A stretch of 8,952 nucleotides of DNA from Verrucomicrobiota bacterium (GCA_009885275.1 VFKY01000251.1:1-8952); one strand, 5' to 3'; counted from the stretch's first letter, positions 1 through 7,266 are shown. The notes: generated from the sequence alone by a model not told the origin. Made by a program: numbers and translations.

Positions 1-1176
1 GAACTTGCCTTCTCTCCTGGTGAGGAATTCAATACTCTTCGTATCGAGACAAGCAAAAAGCGACTCGAGAACATGGGTTACTTCAGCCAAGTGGATTTCC
101 GTAATAATGCAACAGGCAGCCCTGGTTATAAAGACATTGATATTACAGTAGCAGAGAAATCAACTGGATCTGTCAACGTTGGTGCAGGATTCAGCTCTAT
201 CGACAGTCTGGTCGGGTTCTTCACCCTCACTCAAACCAACTTCGATGCCACCAACTGGCCAAACTTCACAGGGGCAGGTCAACGCTTCACTCTTGACGTA
301 CGTTATGGTGACGAACGCCGTGATGCCAGCCTCAGCATTGTTGAACCTTGGTTCCTTGGTAAAAGACTCTCTCTTGGCGGCGACCTATTTTATCGTGATC
401 TCTATTATTTGAGTGATGACTATGTTCAAAGGAATTACGGAGCTGCCATTAACTTGCGCAAACCACTGGGTGAACATGCTTATGCTGAAATGGTTTACAC
501 CGCTCAAAACATCAAGATTTATGACGTAGAAGACAATGCTTCCGAGGAAATCAGATCCGAAGAGGGAACTTACAAGCAAAGCATGCTTGGCTTCACCGTT
601 GCTCATGACACTCGTGACTCAGTTTATATCACTCGAAAAGGTCATAAGATTCAGGCAGGGCTGATCTACTCTGGAGAATTTCTTGGCGGTGATGTTGACG
701 ACTTCGGAATGAGTCTTGAGGGCTCTCAATACTTTACTCTCCCAAAAGATGTAATCTTTAGTATTGATGGCGCTATCCGGACAGTTTCTGACACCGGTGA
801 CGGTGGCGATGTGCCAATTTTTGATAGGCTCTTTCTCGGTGGTGCCAACAACCTCCGCGGTTTCGACTATCGCGATGTGGGCCCTAAAGATATCAATGGC
901 GAGCCTATTGGTGGCCTAACTTCAGCCTACGCTTCATTGGAACTCAGCTTCCCCATTGTTGAAAAAGTACGAGGCGCTGTATTTTATGACGTCGGCATGG
1001 TCAGCGGTGACAGTTATGACTGGGGTGGCCAAGTTAACTCCGATTTCGGGTTCGGCCTTCGCCTCTTCTTCCTTCCGACAGGACCCATCCGTCTGGATTT
1101 CGGTATCCCAATGCAGGCTGACGAATTCAATGATTCAGGCGGCAAATTCAACTTCAACTTAGGATATAAATTCTAA
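1..1176 (+). CDS. bamA: BamA outer-membrane assembly factor, 3' part (5' end outside window)
   Basis: Reading frame 1 is open from the first base, so the gene starts upstream of the window; the ATG at 73 is internal. The visible 391 residues are the end of the last POTRA domain (about residues 1-55, with the typical 'PGE' and 'RLENMGYFSQV' pattern) and a 16-strand Omp85-type barrel. The L6-loop signature VRGF appears as LRGF at residues 285-288, followed by DYRDVGP. The protein ends in phenylalanine (GYKF), as expected of a beta-signal that is itself recognised by the BAM complex. BamA sits in the outer membrane and folds and inserts beta-barrel proteins. The skp/ompH and lpxD genes downstream are its classic neighbours and support the call. 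A TamA-type Omp85 paralogue is the main alternative, but this gene order favours BamA. Confidence 0.95.
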   Translation, partial: ELAFSPGEEFNTLRIETSKKRLENMGYFSQVDFRNNATGSPGYKDIDITVAEKSTGSVNVGAGFSSIDSLVGFFTLTQTNFDATNWPNFTGAGQRFTLDVRYGDERRDASLSIVEPWFLGKRLSLGGDLFYRDLYYLSDDYVQRNYGAAINLRKPLGEHAYAEMVYTAQNIKIYDVEDNASEEIRSEEGTYKQSMLGFTVAHDTRDSVYITRKGHKIQAGLIYSGEFLGGDVDDFGMSLEGSQYFTLPKDVIFSIDGAIRTVSDTGDGGDVPIFDRLFLGGANNLRGFDYRDVGPKDINGEPIGGLTSAYASLELSFPIVEKVRGAVFYDVGMVSGDSYDWGGQVNSDFGFGLRLFFLPTGPIRLDFGIPMQADEFNDSGGKFNFNLGYKF

Positions 1177-1243
1177 ACACTTAAAACTTCAGAACAGTCC
1201 TGAAACCCACTCTACCTCCATAGATTCCACTTTTTACAGTAAT

Positions 1244-1906
1244 ATGAAATTTTATACATTGGTCACATCCCTGCTTGCCTTTGCTGTCTCAGCCCATGCT
1301 GCTGATCTCAAAATTGGCGTCGTAGATTTGAGTAAAATATTTGCGGATTATCACAAGACGAAAACCGCCAACACGATGCTTCAAGAGAATCAGGCCAAAG
1401 CTAAGGAGGAAATGGCCGAGCGATTTTCCACCATGAAGAAGCTCAATGATGAGCTTGAAAAAATTCGCAAAGAAGCATCTGATCCTGTTTTAAATGAAGA
1501 AATTCGAGGTAAGAAACGCGCGCAATTTGAAAGCAAAGCCCAAGAAATGCGGTCTCTTGATCAGCAAATTACTGAATTCAAGCAACGTCGCGAAGCGCAA
1601 CTCCAACAAGAAGGTATGCAACAGCGTAAGGGACTCTATGAAGACATCGTAAAAGTAGTGACTGAAAAATCGAAGACCGATGCTTATGATCTTGTCTTCG
1701 ATAAGAGTGGGTTAAGCGCTTTTGGTCTTCCTCTCCTCCTTCATGCCAAGGAAGGCGTCACTCAGGATTTTACCGCAGCCGTAATTACAGAGCTAAACAA
1801 AGATGCGCCTGCGGCTTCTGAAGCACCAGCCGAACCAGCAAAGCCAAAGGCCGAAGAAAAGCCAAAGGCCGAAGAAAAGCCAGCCGCAAAAAAATCGACG
1901 AAGTAA
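1244..1906 (+). CDS. skp: Skp/OmpH-family periplasmic chaperone with Lys/Glu/Pro/Ala-rich tail
   Basis: This 220-residue protein begins with a signal peptide (residues 1-19, probable cleavage after AHA). It continues with the OmpH opening 'KIGVVDLSKIF', a long charged coiled coil (about 40-130) rich in K, E, Q and R that matches the Skp tentacles, and the returning strand 'YDLVFDKSGLS' (about 148-157). Skp trimers hold unfolded outer-membrane proteins in the periplasm and deliver them to BamA, whose gene ends 67 bases upstream. The family is usually about 160-180 residues. The extra length is a low-complexity tail (about 187-220) of A, P, K and E that includes a perfect tandem repeat. The start has no Shine-Dalgarno sequence but is fixed by the signal peptide. 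A strong hairpin terminator follows the stop codon. Confidence 0.92.
   Translation: MKFYTLVTSLLAFAVSAHAADLKIGVVDLSKIFADYHKTKTANTMLQENQAKAKEEMAERFSTMKKLNDELEKIRKEASDPVLNEEIRGKKRAQFESKAQEMRSLDQQITEFKQRREAQLQQEGMQQRKGLYEDIVKVVTEKSKTDAYDLVFDKSGLSAFGLPLLLHAKEGVTQDFTAAVITELNKDAPAASEAPAEPAKPKAEEKPKAEEKPAAKKSTK
1843..1878 (+). repeat. Two perfect 18-base tandem copies in the skp tail
   Basis: Bases 1843-1860 and 1861-1878 are identical 18-mers (gccaaaggccgaagaaaa), in frame with skp. They encode PKAEEK twice, and a third, partial copy (gcca) follows. The repeat lies in the low-complexity C-terminal tail and is a likely site of slippage-driven length variation. Confidence 0.9.
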
Positions 1907-1927
1907 ATCAAGTCTCTTATTAATTCA

Positions 1928-1970
1928 AAACCCTACTTTGAAACATGTTTTCAAAGTAGGGTTTATTTTT
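1928..1970 (+). terminator. Strong intrinsic-terminator-like hairpin between skp and lpxD
   Basis: Bases 1928-1943 (aaaccctactttgaaa) and 1949-1964 (tttcaaagtagggttt) form a perfect 16-bp stem with a 5-base loop, followed by a run of T (1966-1971, after one A). This is the standard shape of a rho-independent terminator and lies 22 bases after the skp stop codon. It is also only 22 bases before the lpxD start, so it sits where an lpxD promoter or leader should be. It could end the bamA-skp transcript, attenuate lpxD, or serve as an mRNA processing site. Confidence 0.85.
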
Positions 1971-1985
1971 TATCACTTCATTTCT

Positions 1986-3035
1986 ATGAACACAAACTTA
2001 AAGGAACTGTGCGATCTTATCGAAGGCACCATCACAGTAGGAGAGCTCAATCTTCCCATTACTGGCTTTAGCTCTATAAAAGAAGCGGAATCCGGTGAAA
2101 TTACTTTCCTTGGAAATGCTCGTTATGCTTCATCTCTTAAAAAATCTAAAGCGAGCGCTGTCATTGTAGATGAACAGTTCACCGATATTCCTGAGGGCAT
2201 AGCCGTTATCCGTGTCAACAACCCCACTCTTAAATTTTCACTCATCATCGATAAATTTGGGCCTCAAAAACAACCGTTCATCCCTGGCATTCATCCCACG
2301 GCTGTGATGGGTGCAAACACAACATATAATCCCAAAAAAGTCTATATCGGCCCCTGTGCAATTATTGAAGATGGCGTAGAGATTGGTGACGGCACCTCTA
2401 TCAATGGCGGGGTATTTATTGGACGTAATGCAAAGATCGGAAACGATTGCTTAATTCATGCAAACGCTGTTATCAAAGACCGTTGCGTGTTGGGTAATCG
2501 CGTCATTATTCATAGCTGCACAGTGATTGGATCAGATGGATTTGGATATGAATTTGCAGTCGGCAAACATCTTAAAATTGATCAGGTCGGAATTGTGCAA
2601 ATAGATGATGATGTCGAGGTTGGATCATGCACAACGATTGATCGAGCACGCTTTGGACGCACTTGGATCGGTGAAGGGACAAAAATTGACAACCTTGTAC
2701 AAATTGCTCACAACGTTATTACTGGAAAGCATTGCATTCTTGTTTCCCAAGTCGGAATTTCTGGAAGTACGCGCCTGGGAAATTACGTTACCCTCGCCGG
2801 CCAAACGGGTGTGGCAGGTCATTTGAACATTACAGATCAGGTGACGATGCTTGGCAGATCAGGCGTCACCAAAGATATTGATGAACCTGGGGCCTACATG
2901 GGCTACCCCACCAAACCCTTGATGGAAGGTCGCCGTTACCTTGCTTATCCCTCTAAGGTTCCGAGTATTATTGAGCGCTTAAAAGTGATGGAAGAAAAAG
3001 TCAAACAACTCGAATCAAAACTAACGGAAATTTAA
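1986..3035 (+). CDS. lpxD: UDP-3-O-acylglucosamine N-acyltransferase LpxD
   Basis: LpxD transfers a 3-hydroxyacyl chain from acyl carrier protein to the 2-amino group of UDP-3-O-acylglucosamine, the third step of lipid A synthesis, in the cytoplasm. From the ATG at 1986 the protein has 349 residues, normal for the family. It has an N-terminal uridine-binding domain (about 1-100), then a left-handed beta-helix of hexapeptide repeats (about 104-300). Family motifs include GSDGFGYEF (182-190), TTIDR (277-281) and NLVQIAHNV (237-245), where H242 matches the catalytic histidine. A short C-terminal coiled helix follows. The frame stays open upstream to 1803, but that stretch overlaps the skp tail and the terminator hairpin and has no LpxD homology, so 1986 is preferred. 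No Shine-Dalgarno site is seen. The usual fabZ/lpxA partners do not follow. Confidence 0.95.
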   Translation: MNTNLKELCDLIEGTITVGELNLPITGFSSIKEAESGEITFLGNARYASSLKKSKASAVIVDEQFTDIPEGIAVIRVNNPTLKFSLIIDKFGPQKQPFIPGIHPTAVMGANTTYNPKKVYIGPCAIIEDGVEIGDGTSINGGVFIGRNAKIGNDCLIHANAVIKDRCVLGNRVIIHSCTVIGSDGFGYEFAVGKHLKIDQVGIVQIDDDVEVGSCTTIDRARFGRTWIGEGTKIDNLVQIAHNVITGKHCILVSQVGISGSTRLGNYVTLAGQTGVAGHLNITDQVTMLGRSGVTKDIDEPGAYMGYPTKPLMEGRRYLAYPSKVPSIIERLKVMEEKVKQLESKLTEI

Positions 3036-3046
3036 GTCTGCTGCTC

Positions 3047-4444
3047 CTAGAATTTTGCTGCCGCCTCTGGCAAATTACGGGTCATTTCATTCAAGCGATA
3101 GCCAAACCCATTCCCCTTGATGGTGGATAAATCCACAATCCCGTTGCGCCTTCTATAGATGCCGGGATGAACCATCGCCTCTGGAATTGAAGCTTCAGGA
3201 TAAAACTGCATGGCATTACATTCAACTCCTTGAATTGTTCCAGCGTATCCAGCAAGTCGCACATGCGGAATCATTGCCAACATAGGATTGGTCAGATCTT
3301 GCACCATGAGAGGCATCCCATGCGCTTTTGCCCAACACAGACTAAGTAACGCGCCGGTCTGTGTCTTGCAGGTCTTCAAAGCAACACCAGACCACCCAAG
3401 ACTTCTTCCAAGCTTTACGAACTCCCAATCATGAGCACTTTCATCGAGAAATAATGGTTTGCGCCCGGAAACACTCCGTACATCAAGCATGTCATGCTCC
3501 AATTCATAAGCGAAGGGTTGCTCAACATACAGAGTACGGGCATATAGATCAGGCTCATTTTGAAGAAGGCGATCCAGTATCTCGTTCACATAAGTAGTCT
3601 CCCGCACCGTGCAGTTGAAATCAGCGCTCAACCATTTTAATCCATTGGGTAAACTCATTTTCCCGATCTGAACGAGGCGATCATAATCCCATTCCGAATC
3701 AGTGCCCCGCAGCTTTACCTTAAGGCAGGTCAGACCATCCCTTTTGATCCATTCATCTAGCTGTACCGGATATCCATCATTTGGCTCCTTTCCCGTCAGG
3801 TCCGAAGCGGTGAGCGCGTCCACTCCACCGACTAGATGCCATACTGGCATGGTGAGTGGTGCGGGATTTACCAAGAAATCCTGTACATAACGACACTTGA
3901 AACTCACGCCACTTCCTTCAGCAGGTTCTAAAAATGACGCGAGGTCACGCGTCATAAATTTATCGTTATAACAGTCGTAAATATCACGCCCATGCAGATT
4001 TCCAAAAGCGTCATGCACTGCTATATCAAAAGCACTGAGGCAAACTAAAGCCGCAAGATACGGCATCGGTTCTGTTCCAGCTTCAGCGTTGGCTATTGCC
4101 AACTCATTCATTAAAATCTGTTTTTGAAAATCATAGCCAATTTCCATGGGATGACCACAGCCATCAAATTCTGTGATTTTCTGGGCAAGCCTGATAGCGA
4201 AGGATTCCATGCGTTGCGCTCGCTCTGCTACGGCTAGCTTACTCGGCCATGTCCAAGATACGCTCAATGGAGTTTCTCCCCAGCCTTCCCCTTCCTTGCC
4301 ATGGCGATCCCTGACTTGAACTCTCGTGCGCAAGCAAACGACGCTAGTCGTAATTTCCGGTCCAAATTTTAGGGGTACCCGCAATGTTACTGGAATAAAA
4401 TATACGGACGACGCTACAACACGAATATCAGTGGGAAGGGACAT
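3047..4444 (-). CDS. Enolase-superfamily protein (mandelate racemase/muconate lactonizing type), substrate unknown
   Basis: This 465-residue protein has the C-terminal barrel signature of the enolase superfamily. A KxK motif sits at K242/K244 ('LKVKL'). Three candidate Mg2+ ligands lie on successive strands: D275 ('SADFN'), E308 ('YVEQP') and D334 or E335 ('FLDES'). A further lysine is at K357 ('ALKTCK'). The KxK plus D/E/D plus K pattern belongs to the muconate lactonizing enzyme subgroup, whose members abstract a proton alpha to a carboxylate (cycloisomerases, racemases/epimerases, o-succinylbenzoate synthase). No signal peptide is seen, so it is probably cytoplasmic. It is longer than the usual 350-400 residues, with inserts in the N-terminal half (about 90-235). 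It stands alone, convergent with lpxD and divergent from the aminotransferase gene, so context gives no substrate. The family call is firm; the reaction is not known. Confidence 0.8.
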   Translation of the reverse strand: MSLPTDIRVVASSVYFIPVTLRVPLKFGPEITTSVVCLRTRVQVRDRHGKEGEGWGETPLSVSWTWPSKLAVAERAQRMESFAIRLAQKITEFDGCGHPMEIGYDFQKQILMNELAIANAEAGTEPMPYLAALVCLSAFDIAVHDAFGNLHGRDIYDCYNDKFMTRDLASFLEPAEGSGVSFKCRYVQDFLVNPAPLTMPVWHLVGGVDALTASDLTGKEPNDGYPVQLDEWIKRDGLTCLKVKLRGTDSEWDYDRLVQIGKMSLPNGLKWLSADFNCTVRETTYVNEILDRLLQNEPDLYARTLYVEQPFAYELEHDMLDVRSVSGRKPLFLDESAHDWEFVKLGRSLGWSGVALKTCKTQTGALLSLCWAKAHGMPLMVQDLTNPMLAMIPHVRLAGYAGTIQGVECNAMQFYPEASIPEAMVHPGIYRRRNGIVDLSTIKGNGFGYRLNEMTRNLPEAAAKF

Positions 4445-4696
4445 GGATTATGTGATTGAAGCGTGTAGCTGACACAGCACAAATCAAATTGCTTAGAAAG
4501 CGGCATTAAATTCTCAGTGGCCATCCGTTGATTTAGATAATCCAAGCTTTTTTTGGCTAGACTATCAATCGTGTTTTTTCGTAAGTTTATGCCATCACTT
4601 CATGTTATCGACGTCATTGAATAGCATTTACTCTACTAATACTCCAACTCCCTAATAGACAATAAGGCTGTGAATAGGTTAAAAAAAATGAATTAT

Positions 4697-4725
4697 TGCG
4701 AAGGCATATTATCATACCTTTCGCA
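4697..4725 (+). promoter_or_regulatory. Possible leader hairpin upstream of the class IV aminotransferase gene
   Basis: TGCGAAGG (4697-4704) can pair with CCTTTCGCA (4717-4725) as eight base pairs with one bulged T, leaving a 12-base AT-rich loop. It ends 12 bases before the ATG at 4738. The surrounding 4445-4737 region separates two divergent genes and must hold both promoters, but no -35/-10 pair is convincing. A role in translation control is only a possibility, and the stem is short enough to be chance. Confidence 0.3.
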
Positions 4726-4737
4726 TTAAATATTATC

Positions 4738-5574
4738 ATGTCTTCCGGTGAAAATATAATTTGGCTTAATGGCAGTCTTATAACTGCCAGTGAAGCCTAC
4801 ATATCTCCTCTGGACCGGGGGGTTATTTTAGGTGAGGGCGTTTTTGAAACCATGCGCGCTTATGGAGGAAAACCATTTGCAGTCGATCGTCATTGGAAGC
4901 GGTTACTTCGCTCTTGTGAGATCTTGGGGCTGCCCACCCCTCCACGTGATGATTTTACTAATGCCCTTTCTCAAATTCTATCCGCAAATACACTGCTGGA
5001 AGCGCGGATAAGATTCACCGTGACAAAAGGAACTGATCTAACGGGCGACTCGCTAACTATGTTTTGTATTGCAAGTCCAGCTCCCGTCTTTGGAGCAACA
5101 GAAAGAGTAGTCACCGTTCCTTGGCTCCGCAATGAGCACAGCGCCTTGTCTGGGGCTAAGAGCATATCATATGGCGAGAACGTCATAGCGCAGGCCTATG
5201 CCAATAAAAACAAAGCCGGCGAAGCTCTATTTTTTAATACCAAAGGCGAACTCTGCGAGGGCGCAACCACCAATATATTCATCGTCAAGGATGAACAAGT
5301 CTTCACTCCACCGATCTCATCTGGCTGCCTAGCAGGCGTTACTCGAGAGCTGGTTATTGAACTATGCCATTCCAACGCCATCGGCATTTCAGAAATCACA
5401 CTTACGTCTCAGCCTCTGACTGATGCAGATGAAGCATTTCTCACCTCATCCACTCGAGAGGTACAACCTATTTCCCATCTCAATGGGATTCCCTTTCCAA
5501 AATCAGATGGTGGCATAAGCCATCGCATAGCGGGACTATATAGAAATATTTTGCGTCACGACTGCGCCTTGTAG
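4738..5574 (+). CDS. Class IV PLP-dependent aminotransferase / 4-amino-4-deoxychorismate lyase-like
   Basis: From the ATG at 4738 this is a 278-residue fold-type IV PLP enzyme, normal length. Family marks are 'LDRGVILGEGVFETMRAY' near the N terminus, 'DRHWKRLLRS' (about 50-59), the PLP-binding lysine K141 in 'GAKSISYGENV', E174 in 'CEGATTNIF' and 'CLAGVTREL' (about 197-205). Members are branched-chain aminotransferases, D-amino-acid transaminases and PabC, which releases 4-aminobenzoate and pyruvate for folate synthesis. The overall pattern looks most like proteins usually annotated as PabC or simply class IV aminotransferase, but I cannot choose from sequence alone. A TTG at 4696 would add 14 residues; it lies at the base of a hairpin and the extra residues do not fit the family, so ATG 4738 is preferred. 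No folate or branched-chain genes adjoin it. Confidence 0.85.
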   Translation: MSSGENIIWLNGSLITASEAYISPLDRGVILGEGVFETMRAYGGKPFAVDRHWKRLLRSCEILGLPTPPRDDFTNALSQILSANTLLEARIRFTVTKGTDLTGDSLTMFCIASPAPVFGATERVVTVPWLRNEHSALSGAKSISYGENVIAQAYANKNKAGEALFFNTKGELCEGATTNIFIVKDEQVFTPPISSGCLAGVTRELVIELCHSNAIGISEITLTSQPLTDADEAFLTSSTREVQPISHLNGIPFPKSDGGISHRIAGLYRNILRHDCAL

Positions 5575-5598
5575 TCGTGTGTGATAAATTTTTATTTT
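5557..5598 (+). terminator. Weak terminator-like hairpin at the end of the aminotransferase gene
   Basis: CACGACT (5557-5563) pairs perfectly with AGTCGTG (5573-5579), a 7-bp stem with a 9-base loop that overlaps the stop codon at 5572-5574. A T-rich tract follows, but only after about nine bases (from 5589), so this is a less than ideal intrinsic terminator. Confidence 0.4.
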
Positions 5599-5652
5599 TT
5601 TCACTTGCCGATTAACGGAAACTAAGAATAAATACTAGAACGAAATAATCCT

Positions 5653-6117
5653 ATGGCAAAAAAAGACATCAACAACCGCAACATCACCCGTATCGAAACC
5701 AAACCCCCTGAAGGCCGCCGCCCTGTGCGTGGTTATGAGGTTCGCATTTATCGCCGCGAAGAGCGCTTCAATCAGTTTTTCTCTGATACTGCCCATGGTG
5801 GTAAGAAAAACGCATTGGAAGAAGCTCGCGCCGTCCGTGATAAAATGGAGAAAAAACTCAAACCCTACACAAGACGTGAACTCGCTGAGAAAATCTCCGA
5901 GCGCAACACCTCCGGACATCGTGGCGTGCGCCTCCGCACCACTATCGTAGCTAAAGATAAAAAGAAATATACCTACAAACACGTAGAGGCGTCATGGAGC
6001 CCTGAGCCAGGTAAAGTAGTGAAGCAGTCCTTCTCCGTGGAAAAGCTTGGCCTCAAAAAGGCTTGGGAACTTGCCATCGAAAGCCGTAAGAAGGCTGTAG
6101 CAAAGATCAAAGGCTAA
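5653..6117 (+). CDS. Small basic protein with two AP2-like DNA-binding units
   Basis: This 154-residue protein is very rich in K and R (strongly basic). It appears to hold two related units. Unit 1 (about 26-68) reads 'RGYEVRIYRR...RFNQFFSD...ALEEARAVRDKM'. Unit 2 (about 85-150) reads 'NTSGHRGVRL...YTYKHVEASW...KQSFSVEKLG...AWELAIESRKK'. Both follow the AP2 pattern of three strands (xGYRGVxx, an aromatic middle strand, a 'sFs' strand) and then an alanine-rich helix; the 'NTSGxRGV' opening is typical of AP2 domains known from plant ERF factors and from bacterial and phage homing endonucleases. There is no nuclease or integrase domain, no signal peptide and no membrane segment. The likely role is DNA binding, as a regulator or nucleoid protein, but the target is unknown. 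It is monocistronic and convergent with the DUF167 gene, with no Shine-Dalgarno site. The AP2 assignment is from pattern recognition only. Confidence 0.75.
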   Translation: MAKKDINNRNITRIETKPPEGRRPVRGYEVRIYRREERFNQFFSDTAHGGKKNALEEARAVRDKMEKKLKPYTRRELAEKISERNTSGHRGVRLRTTIVAKDKKKYTYKHVEASWSPEPGKVVKQSFSVEKLGLKKAWELAIESRKKAVAKIKG

Positions 6118-6150
6118 CATCAGCATACAACGATTGAAGCTTCGACGTTA

Positions 6151-6423
6151 CTAATTCAACCGAGCCGCAGCTTCCAGAGGTATTAACAATACCTTTGTGC
6201 GGCTCATTTCCCCCTTTAGAAGTACAACTTCTTGTTTTGAACATTCCAGATGCTCTGCGATAAAACGGATCAGCTCCTTATTTGCCTTACCATCCACTGC
6301 AGGGGCCGCTAGCTTTACCAACCATACGGGGCGCAGTTGTTCATCAGAACCCCACCCAAGGCATTCTGACTTACGGGCATTCGGAGTAATTTTACAAAAA
6401 AGAGTGGTTTGCTCTGTCTCCAT
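6151..6423 (-). CDS. yggU: DUF167 / YggU-family small protein
   Basis: This 90-residue cytoplasmic protein matches the YggU (DUF167) family over its whole length. It shows 'KITPNARKSE' (11-20), the hallmark 'LAAPAVDGKANKELI' (38-52) and 'GEMSRTK' (71-77), which together form the small alpha/beta fold known from structures. The molecular function of the family is not established. The gene is convergent with the AP2-like gene (33 bases between stop codons) and divergent from the DUF1080 gene. An antisense frame at 6197-6463 is a shadow. Nothing in the context hints at a partner; in other bacteria the family is often found near yggT, which is absent here. Confidence 0.9.
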   Translation of the reverse strand: METEQTTLFCKITPNARKSECLGWGSDEQLRPVWLVKLAAPAVDGKANKELIRFIAEHLECSKQEVVLLKGEMSRTKVLLIPLEAAARLN

Positions 6424-6565
6424 CTCTCGAGGATTAGATATTATCTTGCTTAAATTGCGCTAAAAAAAGGTGCTTTAGTGACGTTATGTTACACCTGTTA
6501 TCAAACAAAACGAACCTATTACTAACCCTTCCGCATAACATCCTCTAAAGCAGCCTATAAATCCC

Positions 6566-7207
6566 ATGAAACAAACCATACTCGCGCTACTATCTTTGAT
6601 CGTACTTGGCATTAGCGCTCAGGCCGAAGACAACTGGACCTCCATGTTCAATGGCAAAGACCTTTCTGGGTGGAAATCTAACGATGAAGTCCCCGGTGTA
6701 TACACCGTAGAAGAGGGGAAACTCAAAGTCAGCGGAGGCCGTGCTCATATTTTTTACGTCGGTGCTGACAATAATGCAAAGTTCAAAAACTTTGAGTTCA
6801 AAGCCAAAGTAATGACTACCGCTGGCTCAAATAGCGGCATCTATATTCACACTGAATTTCAAGAAAAAGGCTGGCCTGAAAAAGGATACGAGTGTCAGGT
6901 CAATTCCACGCATACAGACATTAAAAAAACTGGGGGACTCTATGCCGTAAAGGATGTGCTCAATGATGCGCCAAATAAGGACGGCGAATGGTGTGATTAC
7001 TCCATTAAAGTCGAAGGCAAGCATATCACGATTAAGATCAACGGTATAGTGACCGCCGATTGGACTGAGCCTGAAGATTGGGATCCCATCAAAACGCTAA
7101 AAAACATGCCTGGACGCAAACTCAGTGAAGGCACTATTGCGCTGCAGGGGCACGATCCCAAGAGCACAACCTATTACAAAGACCTTTTCATCAAGGCTCT
7201 TCCTTAA
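6566..7207 (+). CDS. Secreted DUF1080 (3-keto-disaccharide hydrolase domain) protein
   Basis: This 213-residue protein has a clear signal peptide (1-20, cleavage after AQA) followed by a single DUF1080 domain. Family marks are 'MFNGKDLSGWK' (27-37), 'GSNSGIYIHTEF' (87-98), 'GYECQVNSTH' (107-116), 'TGGLYAV' (122-128), 'GEW' (140-142) and 'GTIALQGHDP' (189-198). The fold is a concanavalin/LamG-like beta-sandwich. The family is greatly expanded in Planctomycetes and Verrucomicrobia, and some members hydrolyse 3-keto-glycosides, so a periplasmic or secreted role in sugar breakdown is likely. No oxidoreductase that would make a 3-keto sugar lies beside it here. It has no lipobox cysteine and no extra domains, the minimal form of the family. 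The start is fixed by the signal peptide; no Shine-Dalgarno site is seen. Confidence 0.88.
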   Translation: MKQTILALLSLIVLGISAQAEDNWTSMFNGKDLSGWKSNDEVPGVYTVEEGKLKVSGGRAHIFYVGADNNAKFKNFEFKAKVMTTAGSNSGIYIHTEFQEKGWPEKGYECQVNSTHTDIKKTGGLYAVKDVLNDAPNKDGEWCDYSIKVEGKHITIKINGIVTADWTEPEDWDPIKTLKNMPGRKLSEGTIALQGHDPKSTTYYKDLFIKALP

Positions 7208-7226
7208 TTTCAATCTTAATCAACAC

Positions 7227-7266
7227 AAAGAGGGCTTGGAGAATTTCTTCACGCCCTCTTTTGTTT
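7227..7266 (+). terminator. Intrinsic terminator after the DUF1080 gene
   Basis: AAAGAGGGC (7227-7235) pairs perfectly with GCCCTCTTT (7253-7261), a 9-bp stem with a 17-base loop, followed by the T-rich run TGTTTT. It lies 19 bases after the stop codon of the DUF1080 gene and separates it from the Hsp33 gene. Confidence 0.8.

Noticed and set aside
1188..1204. Hairpin TTCAG/CTGAA between bamA and skp
   Set aside because: Only five pairs and no T run; not distinguishable from chance.
1803..1985. Upstream extension of the lpxD frame to 1803
   Set aside because: It overlaps the skp coding tail and the terminator hairpin, is low-complexity in sequence and has no LpxD homology; the family length fits a start at 1986.
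4696..4737. TTG start 14 codons upstream for the aminotransferase
   Set aside because: The extra residues do not fit the family, and the codon lies at the foot of a hairpin; ATG 4738 gives a normal N terminus.
5635..5982. 115-residue minus-strand frame over the AP2-like gene
   Set aside because: Its Phe-rich, low-quality composition is typical of an antisense shadow of a Lys/Arg-rich gene, and the plus-strand frame has recognisable domain structure.
6470..6510. Imperfect palindrome GTGAC...GTTAC and a TATCAA box upstream of the DUF1080 gene as operator and promoter
   Set aside because: The palindrome has mismatches and no good -35 box is spaced correctly; too weak to annotate.
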